Origin: Macropodus opercularis
Lineage: Eukaryota > Chordata > Actinopteri > Anabantiformes > Osphronemidae
DNA length: 64,000 bases
Assembly (NCBI GenBank): GCA_030770545.1
Contig: CM061100.1
Location: 11,400,501-11,464,500 of the forward strand
Reading direction: 5' to 3'
Below the pieces are notes generated by a model. It was not told where the DNA came from. It saw nothing but the letters and a program-made list of their open reading frames with translations, and did not search any database. Position 1 is the stretch's first letter; the number at the start of each line of letters is the position of its first letter. A program made the position numbers and the translations under genes. This document shows positions 24,385 to 36,300 of this stretch, one piece after another.

Positions 24385-24777
24385 TAATGAATGTGTTATT
24401 AAGCGTGGATAATGTAAAAGTTATGCATCCCATTACACACATCTTTTACCCAGTTATAAATGTGTTATTAAATGTGGGTAATGAGATGCCAAATTCAAAA
24501 TTTTATTTTAAATTTGGACTGGTCTGTTTAGTTTGCACATCTCATTACACAATTATAAATGTGTTATTACACGTGGGTAATGAGATACGAAAATCAAAAT
24601 GATTTGCACATCTTGTTACCCATGTGTAATATGTGTAACACATGTGTAACATATTCATAACACATTTATTCCTGTGTATTATTATTAAGTGCGTAATAAG
24701 ATGCACAAACCATATAGGTTCAAAATGATTTTCGCATCTCATCATCCACTCTTATAATAACACATTCATTACACGTG
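24385..24777. repeat. Diverged direct and inverted repeats of a TGTGTTATTA / GGTAATGAGAT motif
   Basis: AATGTGTTATTA followed by GTGGGTAATGAGAT recurs near 24390, 24460 and 24560, and in inverted form near 24730-24771. The block is interrupted at 24778 by a solo LTR and related sequence (ACGTGGTTAATGAG, GTGTGTGATGAGATG) resumes at 25258-25325. Confidence 0.6.
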
Positions 24778-25223
24778 TGTAGTGGTCAGAGATGTCCCAA
24801 CTCAGAAGAATTCAAGCCGAGGCAGCATTAGGTTCAAATAATCAAACATGAATTTATTTTCAGTGGTGAGATGAGAAAATATGCAAAGACAGGAAAACAA
24901 AGTCACCTCTCTCTCCTGCAGGGAGACGCTCACAGACGCGGGGGGAAGGACGGAGCCCAGCACAGCTCACATCTCCCCCGTCTCCTTCTAGAGAGTTGGT
25001 TTTTAAACCCTGAACATGCGTCAAAATGTGAAGATTTCATACCAAGAATTGTTTGTCCAAATTCCTTTGTTCAACAGCTCAGACTGTTTTGTCTAAAAGC
25101 CAGATTGTCTTCGGACCCAAGGCCAGCAAGCCTGCACAGCCTAGACAGGACCTGTTCTACTTTATTCTAAACCCTTTAGCCAGAACTAAATGCAGATGTG
25201 CTAAATATATATATTCCACTACA
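24778..25223 (-). mobile_element. Solo LTR, copy A (TGTAGTGG...CCACTACA family)
   Basis: 446 bp bounded by a perfect 8-bp terminal inverted repeat TGTAGTGG/CCACTACA. A diverged copy with identical ends is at 48152-48541 (shared blocks include 'cccaactcagaagaa' and 'caagccgaggcagcattagg'). The AATAAA hexamer reads on the minus strand, giving orientation. No internal retroviral genes are adjacent and no clear target-site duplication is seen. Confidence 0.7.
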
Positions 25224-25340
25224 AATATCTTTATATGCATGAACTTTTTCTACTACACGTGGTTAATGAGAGGCAATTTAAAGCTCATTTAAAATTGTGT
25301 AAAAATAAGTGTGTGATGAGATGTGTAAACTGTACAGGTC

Positions 25341-27160
25341 AGCCCAAAATGACTTTTGCAATTATAAAAAAAACATTTGAGAAATAAAACATGCCAAACC
25401 TATGTGAAACATGTGGTCATTTGAAACACAAAACAAAAAGTGTTTCTGTGTTCATACTTCTTTCTGTGTCTTCATACAAAGACCATAATCAGTTGTAGAC
25501 CTGAGGCAGGAACGATCTCTTGTTGTAGCTTTTAGAACGAAAACTTAACAGATTAAAATTACACACAGTTTACTGAATGATTTTTTTGTTGACATGACAT
25601 TAAAACTTTGTTTTAATGAATTTTAATTAAAACAGTGTTGGGGATAAAATCTACTACAGCAGGTGGTACCAAACTTGATAGGTTTTCATGTCATGAGGTC
25701 ATTACTGTTACATAATGGAATAGTATAGTAGTAACTTTCACAGCATTAAAATATAAAATTGGGGAAACGTATGTGTTGAAATGTCAACATCTCAGTTTAC
25801 ACAAAATATAATTGTATTTGTTTCAACATATAAATAATGTGACTTCAGCAACCTGTGTTTGTACACTTACTGTATTGGTTGGTAAATGCAATGTATCACA
25901 TACTGATTGGATGTTCTCCCCAAAAATAAAATCTCTGGATAAATTAGTGTTAAAAAATGAATTTTTGAAAATAAAATCACAAAAACATCTGTAATAATCT
26001 ACTTTTTAATGGATCATCTGCACAGGTTAAACTTTGAGTTTAAACAACTGTGATATCTACTTCTAATACATTTTTATAATCTACTTTTTTCATTTGCACA
26101 GGTTTTAAAATCCCTCAAAGCTAACCAGATAACATGAAAGTCATCACTTCATTTACACCTCAAAGGTGCAAGACACCTCACCATCATATTTTCTTTTCTT
26201 TTCTCATATTTACCTTCAGGTAAAAGGTAATGGAGTCTCAGAGCCCACTCCACCAGGTTAACATATTGCTTTATCCACCAGACTATCAGGATGCTGAACT
26301 TTACTTATTATCCCCTATACCTCCTGCCCAAAGATTCTAAATTAATCCATTATACGGATTACATATACATTATAAAGACTCTTCGCACATAAAGATGCAC
26401 CAAACTTAAACACAGTATGCATATACTGTATACATACAGTTTAGAATAATCTGCACATTGCTTTACTATAACCGTTTACTCCTTGCCATACTTGCAACAT
26501 GATTCAATGATATGTTTCATTTAAAACCATTGACACCCATCATCTTGTTACTATTATTTATTGATTCTTACCATTTGCACAGCTGTCTATTCAATATGTC
26601 TGCATGTACATTTGATTGTTTAATTTTAATATTGTTTTGACTGATTGAAGATTGCTTTTTGTTTTACAAGCTAAGCTGCCTAATGTGCTATGATCCCTGG
26701 TCCTATTTTTAAATTGCACTATTTTATATAGTGTTGACGGCAGAGCTCTTTTATCTACTTTATACAACTTTTTCTTTCTATCCTCTCTATCTATCTGTGG
26801 ACTGAAAGTTTTCTTTTAATCTGTAAATCTGACCTGAAGACAACTCTTACATTTAGGCGATGGCACAATTATTTGCACAGATGGTTCTAACTTTTAGATG
26901 CTGTGCCGTTAAAAGGATTATTCTCAATAATTTTCAGTTAAGTTGAATATTCAGAGACTTTGTCACATCCAGGACATTTTACTCTTTACTAACATTTTTC
27001 AGCCAGGAAGCTAAACCATTAAACCCTCCATACTTTTATGGACATTAATGTTCCCATATATATAGTCGCATTAGCCAAGTCAACATCTTTACATTCAGTT
27101 CTCAGTGAATCATGAAATCTAAACCCCTGCATCAAGGAGATCTTAAATCCTTTGCAAGTT
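25341..27160. other. Intergenic DNA between the transposon cluster and slc27a6
   Basis: AT-rich sequence without convincing exons. The part nearest 27160 is presumably the slc27a6 3' UTR (minus strand); a candidate minus-strand AATAAA is at 26557-26562. Confidence 0.45.
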
Positions 27161-27337
27161 CTAGAGCTTGTATTCGCCTGTAAGGATATTCTGGTAAATA
27201 CTGTCTGTTAGAGGAATGTAACTCTTCTGCTGGTAGTCCAGTACATAGAGAGGGTCAGAGATTATTGAAGGGTTAAAACCACTCTGCACCAGCTGGAACT
27301 TTTGCTGCTTGAAGGTGCTTGTTATTTCCATGACCTC
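27161..27337 (-). CDS. slc27a6: slc27a6 exon 10
   Basis: Residues 569-626 and TAG: STFKQQKFQLVQSGFNP, ISDPLYVLD and the C-terminal GEYKL. Acceptor acatag. Confidence 0.9.
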   Translation of the reverse strand, partial: EVMEITSTFKQQKFQLVQSGFNPSIISDPLYVLDYQQKSYIPLTDSIYQNILTGEYKL

Positions 27338-30300
27338 CTATGTGAAGAAACAAAAAAAAAATACATGAATGAATGGACTGATTTCTTGTCGATTTGATAA
27401 ATAAATGGTCACTCAGCATGGCTGAAGGTATGATGAAGAAGACTTGTTGCACACGATCTCTGCTTTGGACTGGGTTTTTTCTTGCAGATGTGTTTTTAAA
27501 TTAAAATTAATTAAATTAAATAGCAAAATCAATCATTACTCCTTACCTCAAAATAAAAACACTTACAATGGTTTTAATATATCTTTTCTTTTCCTGCCAT
27601 TTATCATATACCAATGATACAATACTGTATGTCATCATTACCTGAAGTCTTATGAACAGAGGACGAGCGTATGCTGGTAGGTCCTGCATCACATGCTCAA
27701 ACAGCTTCTTCCCATCAAAAGTGAGACCTGGTTTTATGATCATAGCAGCCATTCCTGCTCTGCCTTCGTGCTCTGTGGACAACATGGTTCAGTGTAACCT
27801 CTGTCAGAGATGATATCAATGTTTTAACCATTTTGCAAATCTACATTTCAAAACTTGCTTTTTGTTTTGTTTAATATTTTGGGAGCGTGGTCACTACAGT
27901 GGACAGCTATTCATTATTAAGTTGCATTATTTTTTCATGCCTGAAGAGGAATAAAACAGGAAACAAATCTTGATGGAGGTTCTCATAATTCATGTATGAA
28001 CACATATCAAATGTCAATATGAAGATATACTACTGTAAGAAAAAAAGTCATTTTGAAAAGGTGGCAGCAACACATCTCAAACAATTTGAACAGACAAATA
28101 AAAGGCAAGAGAAGCATACAGCACTAACAAGGAAGACACATTGTTAAATGAAGGTTAAAGATTAAAATCAAAAGGTTAGGTTAAATAAATCAATTAAGTT
28201 AATTTGCATTTGATCACATAACATTAACATATAAAAAGTGCTTATTGAAAACAACAACATAGTATCATGGTGTCAGAGACTGCGGATATGTTTTTTTACA
28301 GTTTTGACCAAGGAAGTAGATGAACAATAATATATTTTGAACATACTGGGTATTTCTACTCCATATACGTTGACTTCTTGGATGAAATTCACCAGTCCAA
28401 AAGTCTCTGCCACTTCTGTCGTTGCTACATTTTCACCCTTCCACCTAAAATCAAAGAAAAACAAATATCAATCATCACAGAAATGGTTCACAGATTGCAG
28501 ATCAAGTCTAAAAAACCCCTAACATTTTGCACATACACTCATTAGCCATTCTATTAGGTACATCTGTGAAGTTCGAACCAATCTACAGTAATACAGAAGC
28601 TACTTTTACAAGGTTATAATTCTGAGGTAACACTTAAGATAAGATAATTCTTTATTGATCCCACAATGGGGAAATACAATTGTTACAACCACCACAAACA
28701 ATCAAAAGGTGCAGAAGAATGAAAGTGGAGCGTGTGCGAAGAATAAGATCCATCATACACATTTACAATTTTTTTACAAATACAAAATACTGTACATAGA
28801 CATCTACATAAACTATACAAAATAATCTGCACGGTGGGGGCTGTTAGATTGGTTGTATAGTGTAGGGAAGGAAGGATCTACAGTATCGCTCCTTCCTACA
28901 CTGGGGGTGGATCAGTTTTCAGCTGAAGGAGCTGCACAGACCCTCCACTGTCTGATGCAGTGGGTGAGAAGTATTGTCCATGATCTATGTCAGCTTGGCC
29001 AACACCCTCCTCTCACCCACCTCCAATGGACAGCCCAGGAAAGAACTTACCCTTTATGAGCACCTTTTTCTTTTTCTGTCCCGATCCGTGCTGCCTGCAC
29101 CCCAGCAGACCACAGTGTAGTGGATAGCAGAGGCTAGCACGAAGTCATAAAATGTCTTTAAAAAAGGCCTGCTAACTCCAAAGGACCTCACTGTCCTCAG
29201 AAGGTGGAGGCGACTTTGACCCTTCTTGTACAGGGCATCACTTAATGAGTTCACTTGCAGGAGTTGTGTGAGGCTGCATTATATTATAAGACATATCAAC
29301 TGATTGCGCCATGTCATTCATATGATGACCAAAATATAAAACTATAATAATATAATATACTGTAATCAGAGCCCAAATTAGAATCAGAATTATCAGCTTT
29401 CTGACAGCAATTCAAAAACAGAGATTATAACTTAAAGTAATACGAATAGCAGAGTTTCTGAATTGGACTGACTTAAACTGAACAAGTGTACCTAGTAAAG
29501 TGACCAGTCAGTGTACTGTAGTTTCACAGCTGTGTTTATGGTCCTTTATATTCCAGCTCAGGAAGATTTGTGAGAACCATCTTGAGATCGCCTTTAATTC
29601 TATAATGTGTTGATACTGTAACTGAGCTTCACTGAACAGAAAGATGTCTGTGCTTTGTTTTGACATTGTATTTTTTTAATTCAACAACAAACAGAATTTT
29701 AAGTCAAGATTGATTTCTAATGTGTCTAAACATTAAACAGAACACAAATGTTGTCCTGGAGTCCACCTAGTGGCCACAGTCTAAAACGTTCTTTTAATAT
29801 GTTATTATTTAACAATAACTGATTCCAGGGTTGCCCAGGAGCCTTTCTGCCTGGAATTAGCATGTTCTTCCCACGTCTGCATGGGTTTTCTATAGGTACT
29901 TCAGATTCTTTTCACAGTGTCAGAGTGAGGGATTGTCTGTGTATATCCATATGTGGCCCTGCCTCTCACCCGACTGACAGCTGAGTTAGGCTCCAGCATT
30001 CCTGTGACCCTAAGGACTAAGCAGCTAAGATGCTAAGTAAGAGTGATTCAGTTTAAAAAGGCCAGTCTACTGGGTTTCACAACTGGTTTTGGACACACTA
30101 TTGCTTCAATAGTCCATGTTCCTACTGTACCTGAAAGTGTCTCCCAGTCTGTCTCTGAAGCAGATGAATCCCTCGTGATTCTCAGTCATGAGATCACCTG
30201 TGTTAAAGTAGGCATCTCCTTTCCGGAACACGTTTCTTATAAGCTTTTTCTCAGTCAGTTGCTTGCTTCCAGCATAGCCAAAAAAGGGGCTAGTTGCACT

Positions 30301-33300
30301 CACTTGGGACAGCAATAACCCTGTCTCACCTGAGAAGGAAAACATGATGAAAAGTTGTTGGAGTTCTAATATTTTAGCGACAAACCAATTCTAAAAAGAA
30401 CATCAGTTTGTAAAAATGGTTTGAAGTAGAACTTACCTCTATTCACTCGCTGACAGAAGCCCTGCTGATCTTTGACTGGTTCGTCCTTCTCCTTGTCATA
30501 TTTCACCAGATCATACTTGAAGAGAAGCTGCATAAAAGTACAGTTATATACTGCCTTTATAGTAACAATAGCAAGAAACCTGTGATTGCATTTGGTTTGT
30601 ATAAAAGTATTCTCAAAATTGCCTAGGTCTTCATATGCTGTTCATGCTTATTTATAACATGTGGTATTTACTATGTACTGTAGAACTATAGTACATGCTC
30701 ATATTCTAATGCTGACAGTTCCCTCCAGCAGACACAGTAATGGGACACACATGACGCTGCAGAGACCTTGCACTTTAGAATGCACTTCAATATAGTACAG
30801 TACTACTAGAATGTATTTCAGGAGCAGGAATCAAGCGTAATCATATCAGTAAGACATCTTAACTCATGGGTGAAATTTAGGATGAAATCTAAGCTCTTTA
30901 GCAGAGTCCTATGATCTTACATTGTCATTTAATTCTGGATTTCAAGTGTTTATGTAGCCTTTGCTTTCTGTTGCAGTAGACGTTAAATGCCTTTTAACTA
31001 CTAATAAATCCTGAAATATATACTGAATATACAGTCTTTATTAGACGAGAGCTTTATTCTATGTATGTGTAAGGAAGGTTTCTTCTTTCTTCCTACTTAT
31101 GATTGTGTTTATGTTTGTGGGTAGCTAATTTTAACTTACCGTGTGTGTTTGGTACAACAGAGGACCATTTTAAAAGGTTCTAGCCTGAACCAACTGCAGA
31201 TTAGTGTGGGGTGACGTTTGTACTCTTTGAGATATAATTTGATTCAATTTTATTTTAATTATTAATTGTGGGGAATTGAAAAGAGTGTTTAGTTGGTGAT
31301 GATTAATTGGTTATGTTAGGTTTATGTAATTTTGTGGTTGTTCTGTGTATGTTAGATCTAAATTTAGATCTCCTTTGAGTTGGAGAGGAGCTAGGGTATG
31401 GCAGCATTCATTGTGTGGTTGGTCTGCATCTTATCTCGGTCTCAAGCCTCTTGTCTTCCAGCCATTACGGTCATCCTATACAACATTTCTTTTGCAGTAC
31501 ACCATAGTTAAAACAGCTCAGACGTCTAGTTATGAACACAGAAAATAGAGACCATCACGTTCTGTGTTCTGCTGTAAACCATAGAATATAGATGTTGAAC
31601 CAAAAGATCCTAAATCAGGGGACAACAGGGGGGGGATGTGTCCAAACATCTGATAGTTTTTACAGAGCTGTTTGCGGTGCTAGTGGCGATTGGTGGAACT
31701 TCTCGCTACAGAGACTAACACTATCCACTACCTCAAATACAGAAGTAAAGAAAAAGATTGGCACATGTCAGTGCCCTGCTGGCATTCTCCTCACAATATC
31801 TAAAGCAAACACATATATTTAAATTTTGCAATGAATAAGATAGTTCTCTAGATATATGTTTCATGTGTCCAGCTGATTAATGGCCTGTATGAGGTTTGTA
31901 AAAATACTGAATCAGAGAAAATTCAGTTTGACATTCACATATTTTTAACTTGAAATCAATTTTAACAAAAATTTGAATATTTAACTAACAAAAATAAATC
32001 AACCTTAGACTAGACTAAATTTTATATTTTTGTTTCTATAGCAATCAAACTATTGAGGTGCAACGTGTCAGTGAGCTTCAGTGGTGCTGGACAGATCCGG
32101 TCTAGATGTTTACCTCTGTTTGAACATTAGATAAAAACTGTGTCTGACTGTAGAGCATTTCGTTAAAGCTCATAAGGACAATGTGTCTCACTCTTTGGAA
32201 GGTTTGATTTGAAAGGGTTATGTAGAAGTATGTACAGCATGTAGTTTGTTCTCTGTGCCCTACAACACCAAAACCTACTCGCTGTATTGTATATTATCAT
32301 GCAGTCACATGATATATTTCTTTCCTCATTTGTACTCTTACTGTGAGCAACATCTACAACTCACCAGTCTCTGAGTAAAAGCAACGGTGACCAGTGCTTG
32401 CCATAAACCTCTGCCATGAGCCCTTTGATGGCTTATTATACAGTATACACTATTGTTCAATGTCACGAAAATGTTAGGATTCCTATATTTAGAACCCCAA
32501 TAAAACTGACATTTAGAACTATTATCAATGCTACCATTTACTAGTGATATCAAATTCAAGTGAAGGCATCAACAAGTCATAAAATATTACCGCAGGCTCA
32601 AATCCAGTGCATCACACTTACATACAAGTGACTGAATGACCATGAATTTACAGAAAATCATGGTCATGCACTGACTTTTCTTCTAGTGCCACCAGAGGTA
32701 GACAACTACCCAGAATTAAACCCGGAGTTTTTTGAGGATCATTACCCCTAGTGCAACACCTTGATGTCTCCATCCAAAACTGGGCCTTCTTGATAGTACC
32801 ATGCCCGACTGGGAGCACTCATAACAGCCTAATTACATAATCGCTGCAGAGATAGTTTGTCACAGCCTCTCCCTGAAAGCACTTCACTACTACAACTCCC
32901 AGTTCGCATACTTGCTCATACCTGTAACCCTGTAAAGTGTAAAATCACTGTTCTCACAATCCTCAGAGAAGGATCTTGTAGTCATGTCTCTTTTTATGTT
33001 GCCAGGAAGCTACGATTTCTTTGACCAGTCCTGCAACCAACTGCCTTTTTATTTTTTAAAAAATGGACTGAGTAAAAATAAAGTCCCCCTTACAAAGTGA
33101 TTCAGACTTCATTCAATAAACTACTACGTAAATAAAATAACAATAAGTTAAATTTAGATAATAATTATACTGTGGAGGTAGTGGGGGGGGGTATGAAAAG
33201 TGGCAGAGTCACGTTTGCAATATGTTTACAGCTACTTTACACTGTAGGTTACCAAATACTCACTTTATAAATGAAATTAGAGCGGCCCACCGTTCCAGTC

Positions 33301-36300
33301 TTGCCAATATGATTCATGAAACACAGGTTCCCCTCAGTCGAGCCGTACACTTCACACATTTTGACGTTTCCAAAGCGTCTCTGGAACTCCTGCCACACAT
33401 CCTGCCGTAGGCCATTCCCGACTCCCATCTGCACCTTGTGCACTTTATCTAACTCTGTCTGATAGAGGGAGGAAAATAAATGAAATCAACAAAACAAATC
33501 CTGCAGGTAACAACTTTAAAGTTATACCTTAAAGCCTACAAATCAGTAACATGTTTTTTCACGACTAGTAACCTGACAAACTGGTTCATACAAGAAAAGC
33601 CAGGCCAAGTAATGAGCTGTCAAACTGTAAGCGTGTGTGAATGTGTCTCTAACAAAGAAAAAGAGATAATCAATTGCAATTGTTTATTATGAAATATCAA
33701 AAACTGTTATAGTTAAAATGCCCATTACTGGTAATTTCGCAATAGATTCACACTAGGAACTAAGAGTGCAAAAGTAAAGAAGTAAATTAAAGAAATCTTA
33801 TTGTATCAACAAATTTCTGGGTAAATACAATTTTTTAGTAAGTACGATTATTTGGTTTTCTTAACCCTCATGCAGCCTTCGAGGGTTCAAAACGACCCCA
33901 ACGTAAAATATGGGGCGCCAAAGGTCAAAAACACACAAGGGTTGGATAAAAGAGCCTTTGTGGGTGTTACATCCAAGCAATGAACATGTGTGGGTCTTCT
34001 GATGAACAAGTTCCTCCAACCGTTCATCTAGATAAAGCGTGTTGTGATTTATCGTCGGTCTGCGGCAGATTTATCCAACCCTTGTGTGAATTTTGAGCTT
34101 TGAGCGCCCCCTATTTTTCATTTTCACCCCTCGAAGGCTGCACGAGGGTTAAACCGTAGTCAATATGCCAACTATTGACTTCTCAAAATTACATGTCACT
34201 TAACATCAATCAAGTGACTGAAATAACTTTTTTCACATAGGTGCAGAGTGTCTGTACATTGATCCACTGATGTGTACACAATGTGAAATCCACCAGAATC
34301 TCAAGAAAAGTGTGTGCCAGCTTATTTGGCACACCTACTCTATTTGTTATACACATTCATCACTGTGCGTTATGAAAGCACACAAGCAGTGATTACTCAG
34401 CATGCTAGTGTCCTCCTGTTGATAGTGTGAGAGCATGTTTATGTGCTGTGCGTGTCCATATCTTTAATTTGTCACTCGGTGGTAAAGCCTGCCATGGCCA
34501 GGCATCCTCCCACGCAGCCAAATAACAAAGGAAGCGTGGACAAAGAGGACTTTGAGTACAGTTCCAGAAAGGGACAAGCTCTGCCCTGTGTCCCAAATGG
34601 AAGGACACAAACACTAAAACAAAGACCCTGTTTATCTGTCTGTCTCTGTTGTTACTGAATGTTACTTGAATGATTCACAGCATTGACCATGCAATGTTCT
34701 ACTATGATGAGAGTCAGCTTGATAAAACAGCTAACAAATTAACTAAATGTGCATCACACCTGTGTTTCAAAATTATTTACTTGTTAGGATTTTAATACAA
34801 CTGTGAATACAATTTTACATTAAAATGTACCAGAATTAAATATTTATCAGTTTTGACCATCAAGGGCCAAGACTAATTTTTGAAAGACGTTATCAACCAC
34901 TTGTTCGTCTAAATCTAAGTATCTGACCATTACCGTAGGTTGGTTGCAGAGGTATCTGCAGAGTTCACCAATATACTGGAAAATAGTCACATCATGTTTT
35001 CTGCAGTCATTCCAGAACATAGACGCTGAAAACTTCTTCTTCAAGACACAGGTCGCACCTGTAACAAAGAACAATATAATTTAGTGTCACAGATCGTATT
35101 GGTATACGCAGTAAATAATAATGGGGCATCCTTATTTATTTCCTTGTTTTATTAGTGTCATTCCTATGTGTTTAAAGTGTCTGCAGTTGTTAGCAGTGTA
35201 AGTGTGTCCTTTGTGCGGGGCCTTGTGAAGTGGTCTTGATCTTCCTGGGCATAGTTGAAAGGGCAGCATGGTAGATGGGAGACAAGATGTGTCGGAGACC
35301 TCCACCTCTGTTAAGAAAGGGGCTGTTTATCTGTACATGTAACGCTTTTCTAACCACCCTCGGTCCTTTGTTCTCATAACGAGACCATTCTTTATAGGTA
35401 TGAAGTGAAACCTAACTGGAAGGATAATTCTGTGGTTTCTACCAACTTCCCTCAGACTGAAGAAGCTACCTGGATAGGTGGTGAAACGTTTCTACGAAAT
35501 AAAAGAAGTCCAGTTGCCATGACTCAAATCTCTGACTTCACCTGAATGACTTGTGCACTTTATCTAACTCTGTCTGATAGAGGGAGGAAAATAAATGACA
35601 TCAACAAATCATGCAGGTAACAACTTTTAAGTTATACCTAAAAGCTTACAAACCAGTAACATGTTTTTTCACAACGAATAACCTGACAAACTGGTTCATA
35701 CAGGAAAAGCCAGTTAAGGAATGAGCTGTCAAACTCTAAGAGTGTGTGAATGTGTCTCTAACAAAGACCAACAGACAAAATACTTTCTACTAAACAAGAA
35801 AAAGAATGTGCGACAGAGATCATCAATTGCAATTGTTTATTATGAAATATCAGAGTGTCAAAGTTAAAATGCCAATTACTGGTAATTTCACAAATTTCTG
35901 TCAAATACAAATTTTCAAGGTAAGATTGGCTGGAGTCTAAATTGTCTGTAGGTGGCGCGAGAGTGTAGGAGTGAGTGGTTGTCTGTGTATATATGTGACC
36001 CTGTGATGGACTGGGAACCTGAGCGGAGTGTACTTCTCATCTTGCCCGATTGTAGGTGCACGCGACTTTGGTAAATAGTAAATGGTCTGCACTTGTATAG
36101 CGATTTTCTACCTAGGGACTCAAAGCGCTTTGGCACTGCATGACACATTCACACACCCTTGGCAAAGCAGCAGCTTGAAGTTGGGGTTCACTGTCTTGCT
36201 CAAGGACACTTTGACACATTACTGGGGAAGGAATTGAACCACCACTCTATGAACCTATGATTTGTCTGATTCTACACTGTTGATACACACTATCACAGCA

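Noticed and set aside
24385..24777. CRISPR-like or satellite array
   Set aside because: Units are diverged, unevenly spaced (about 70 and 100 bases) and partly inverted; vertebrate sequence context.
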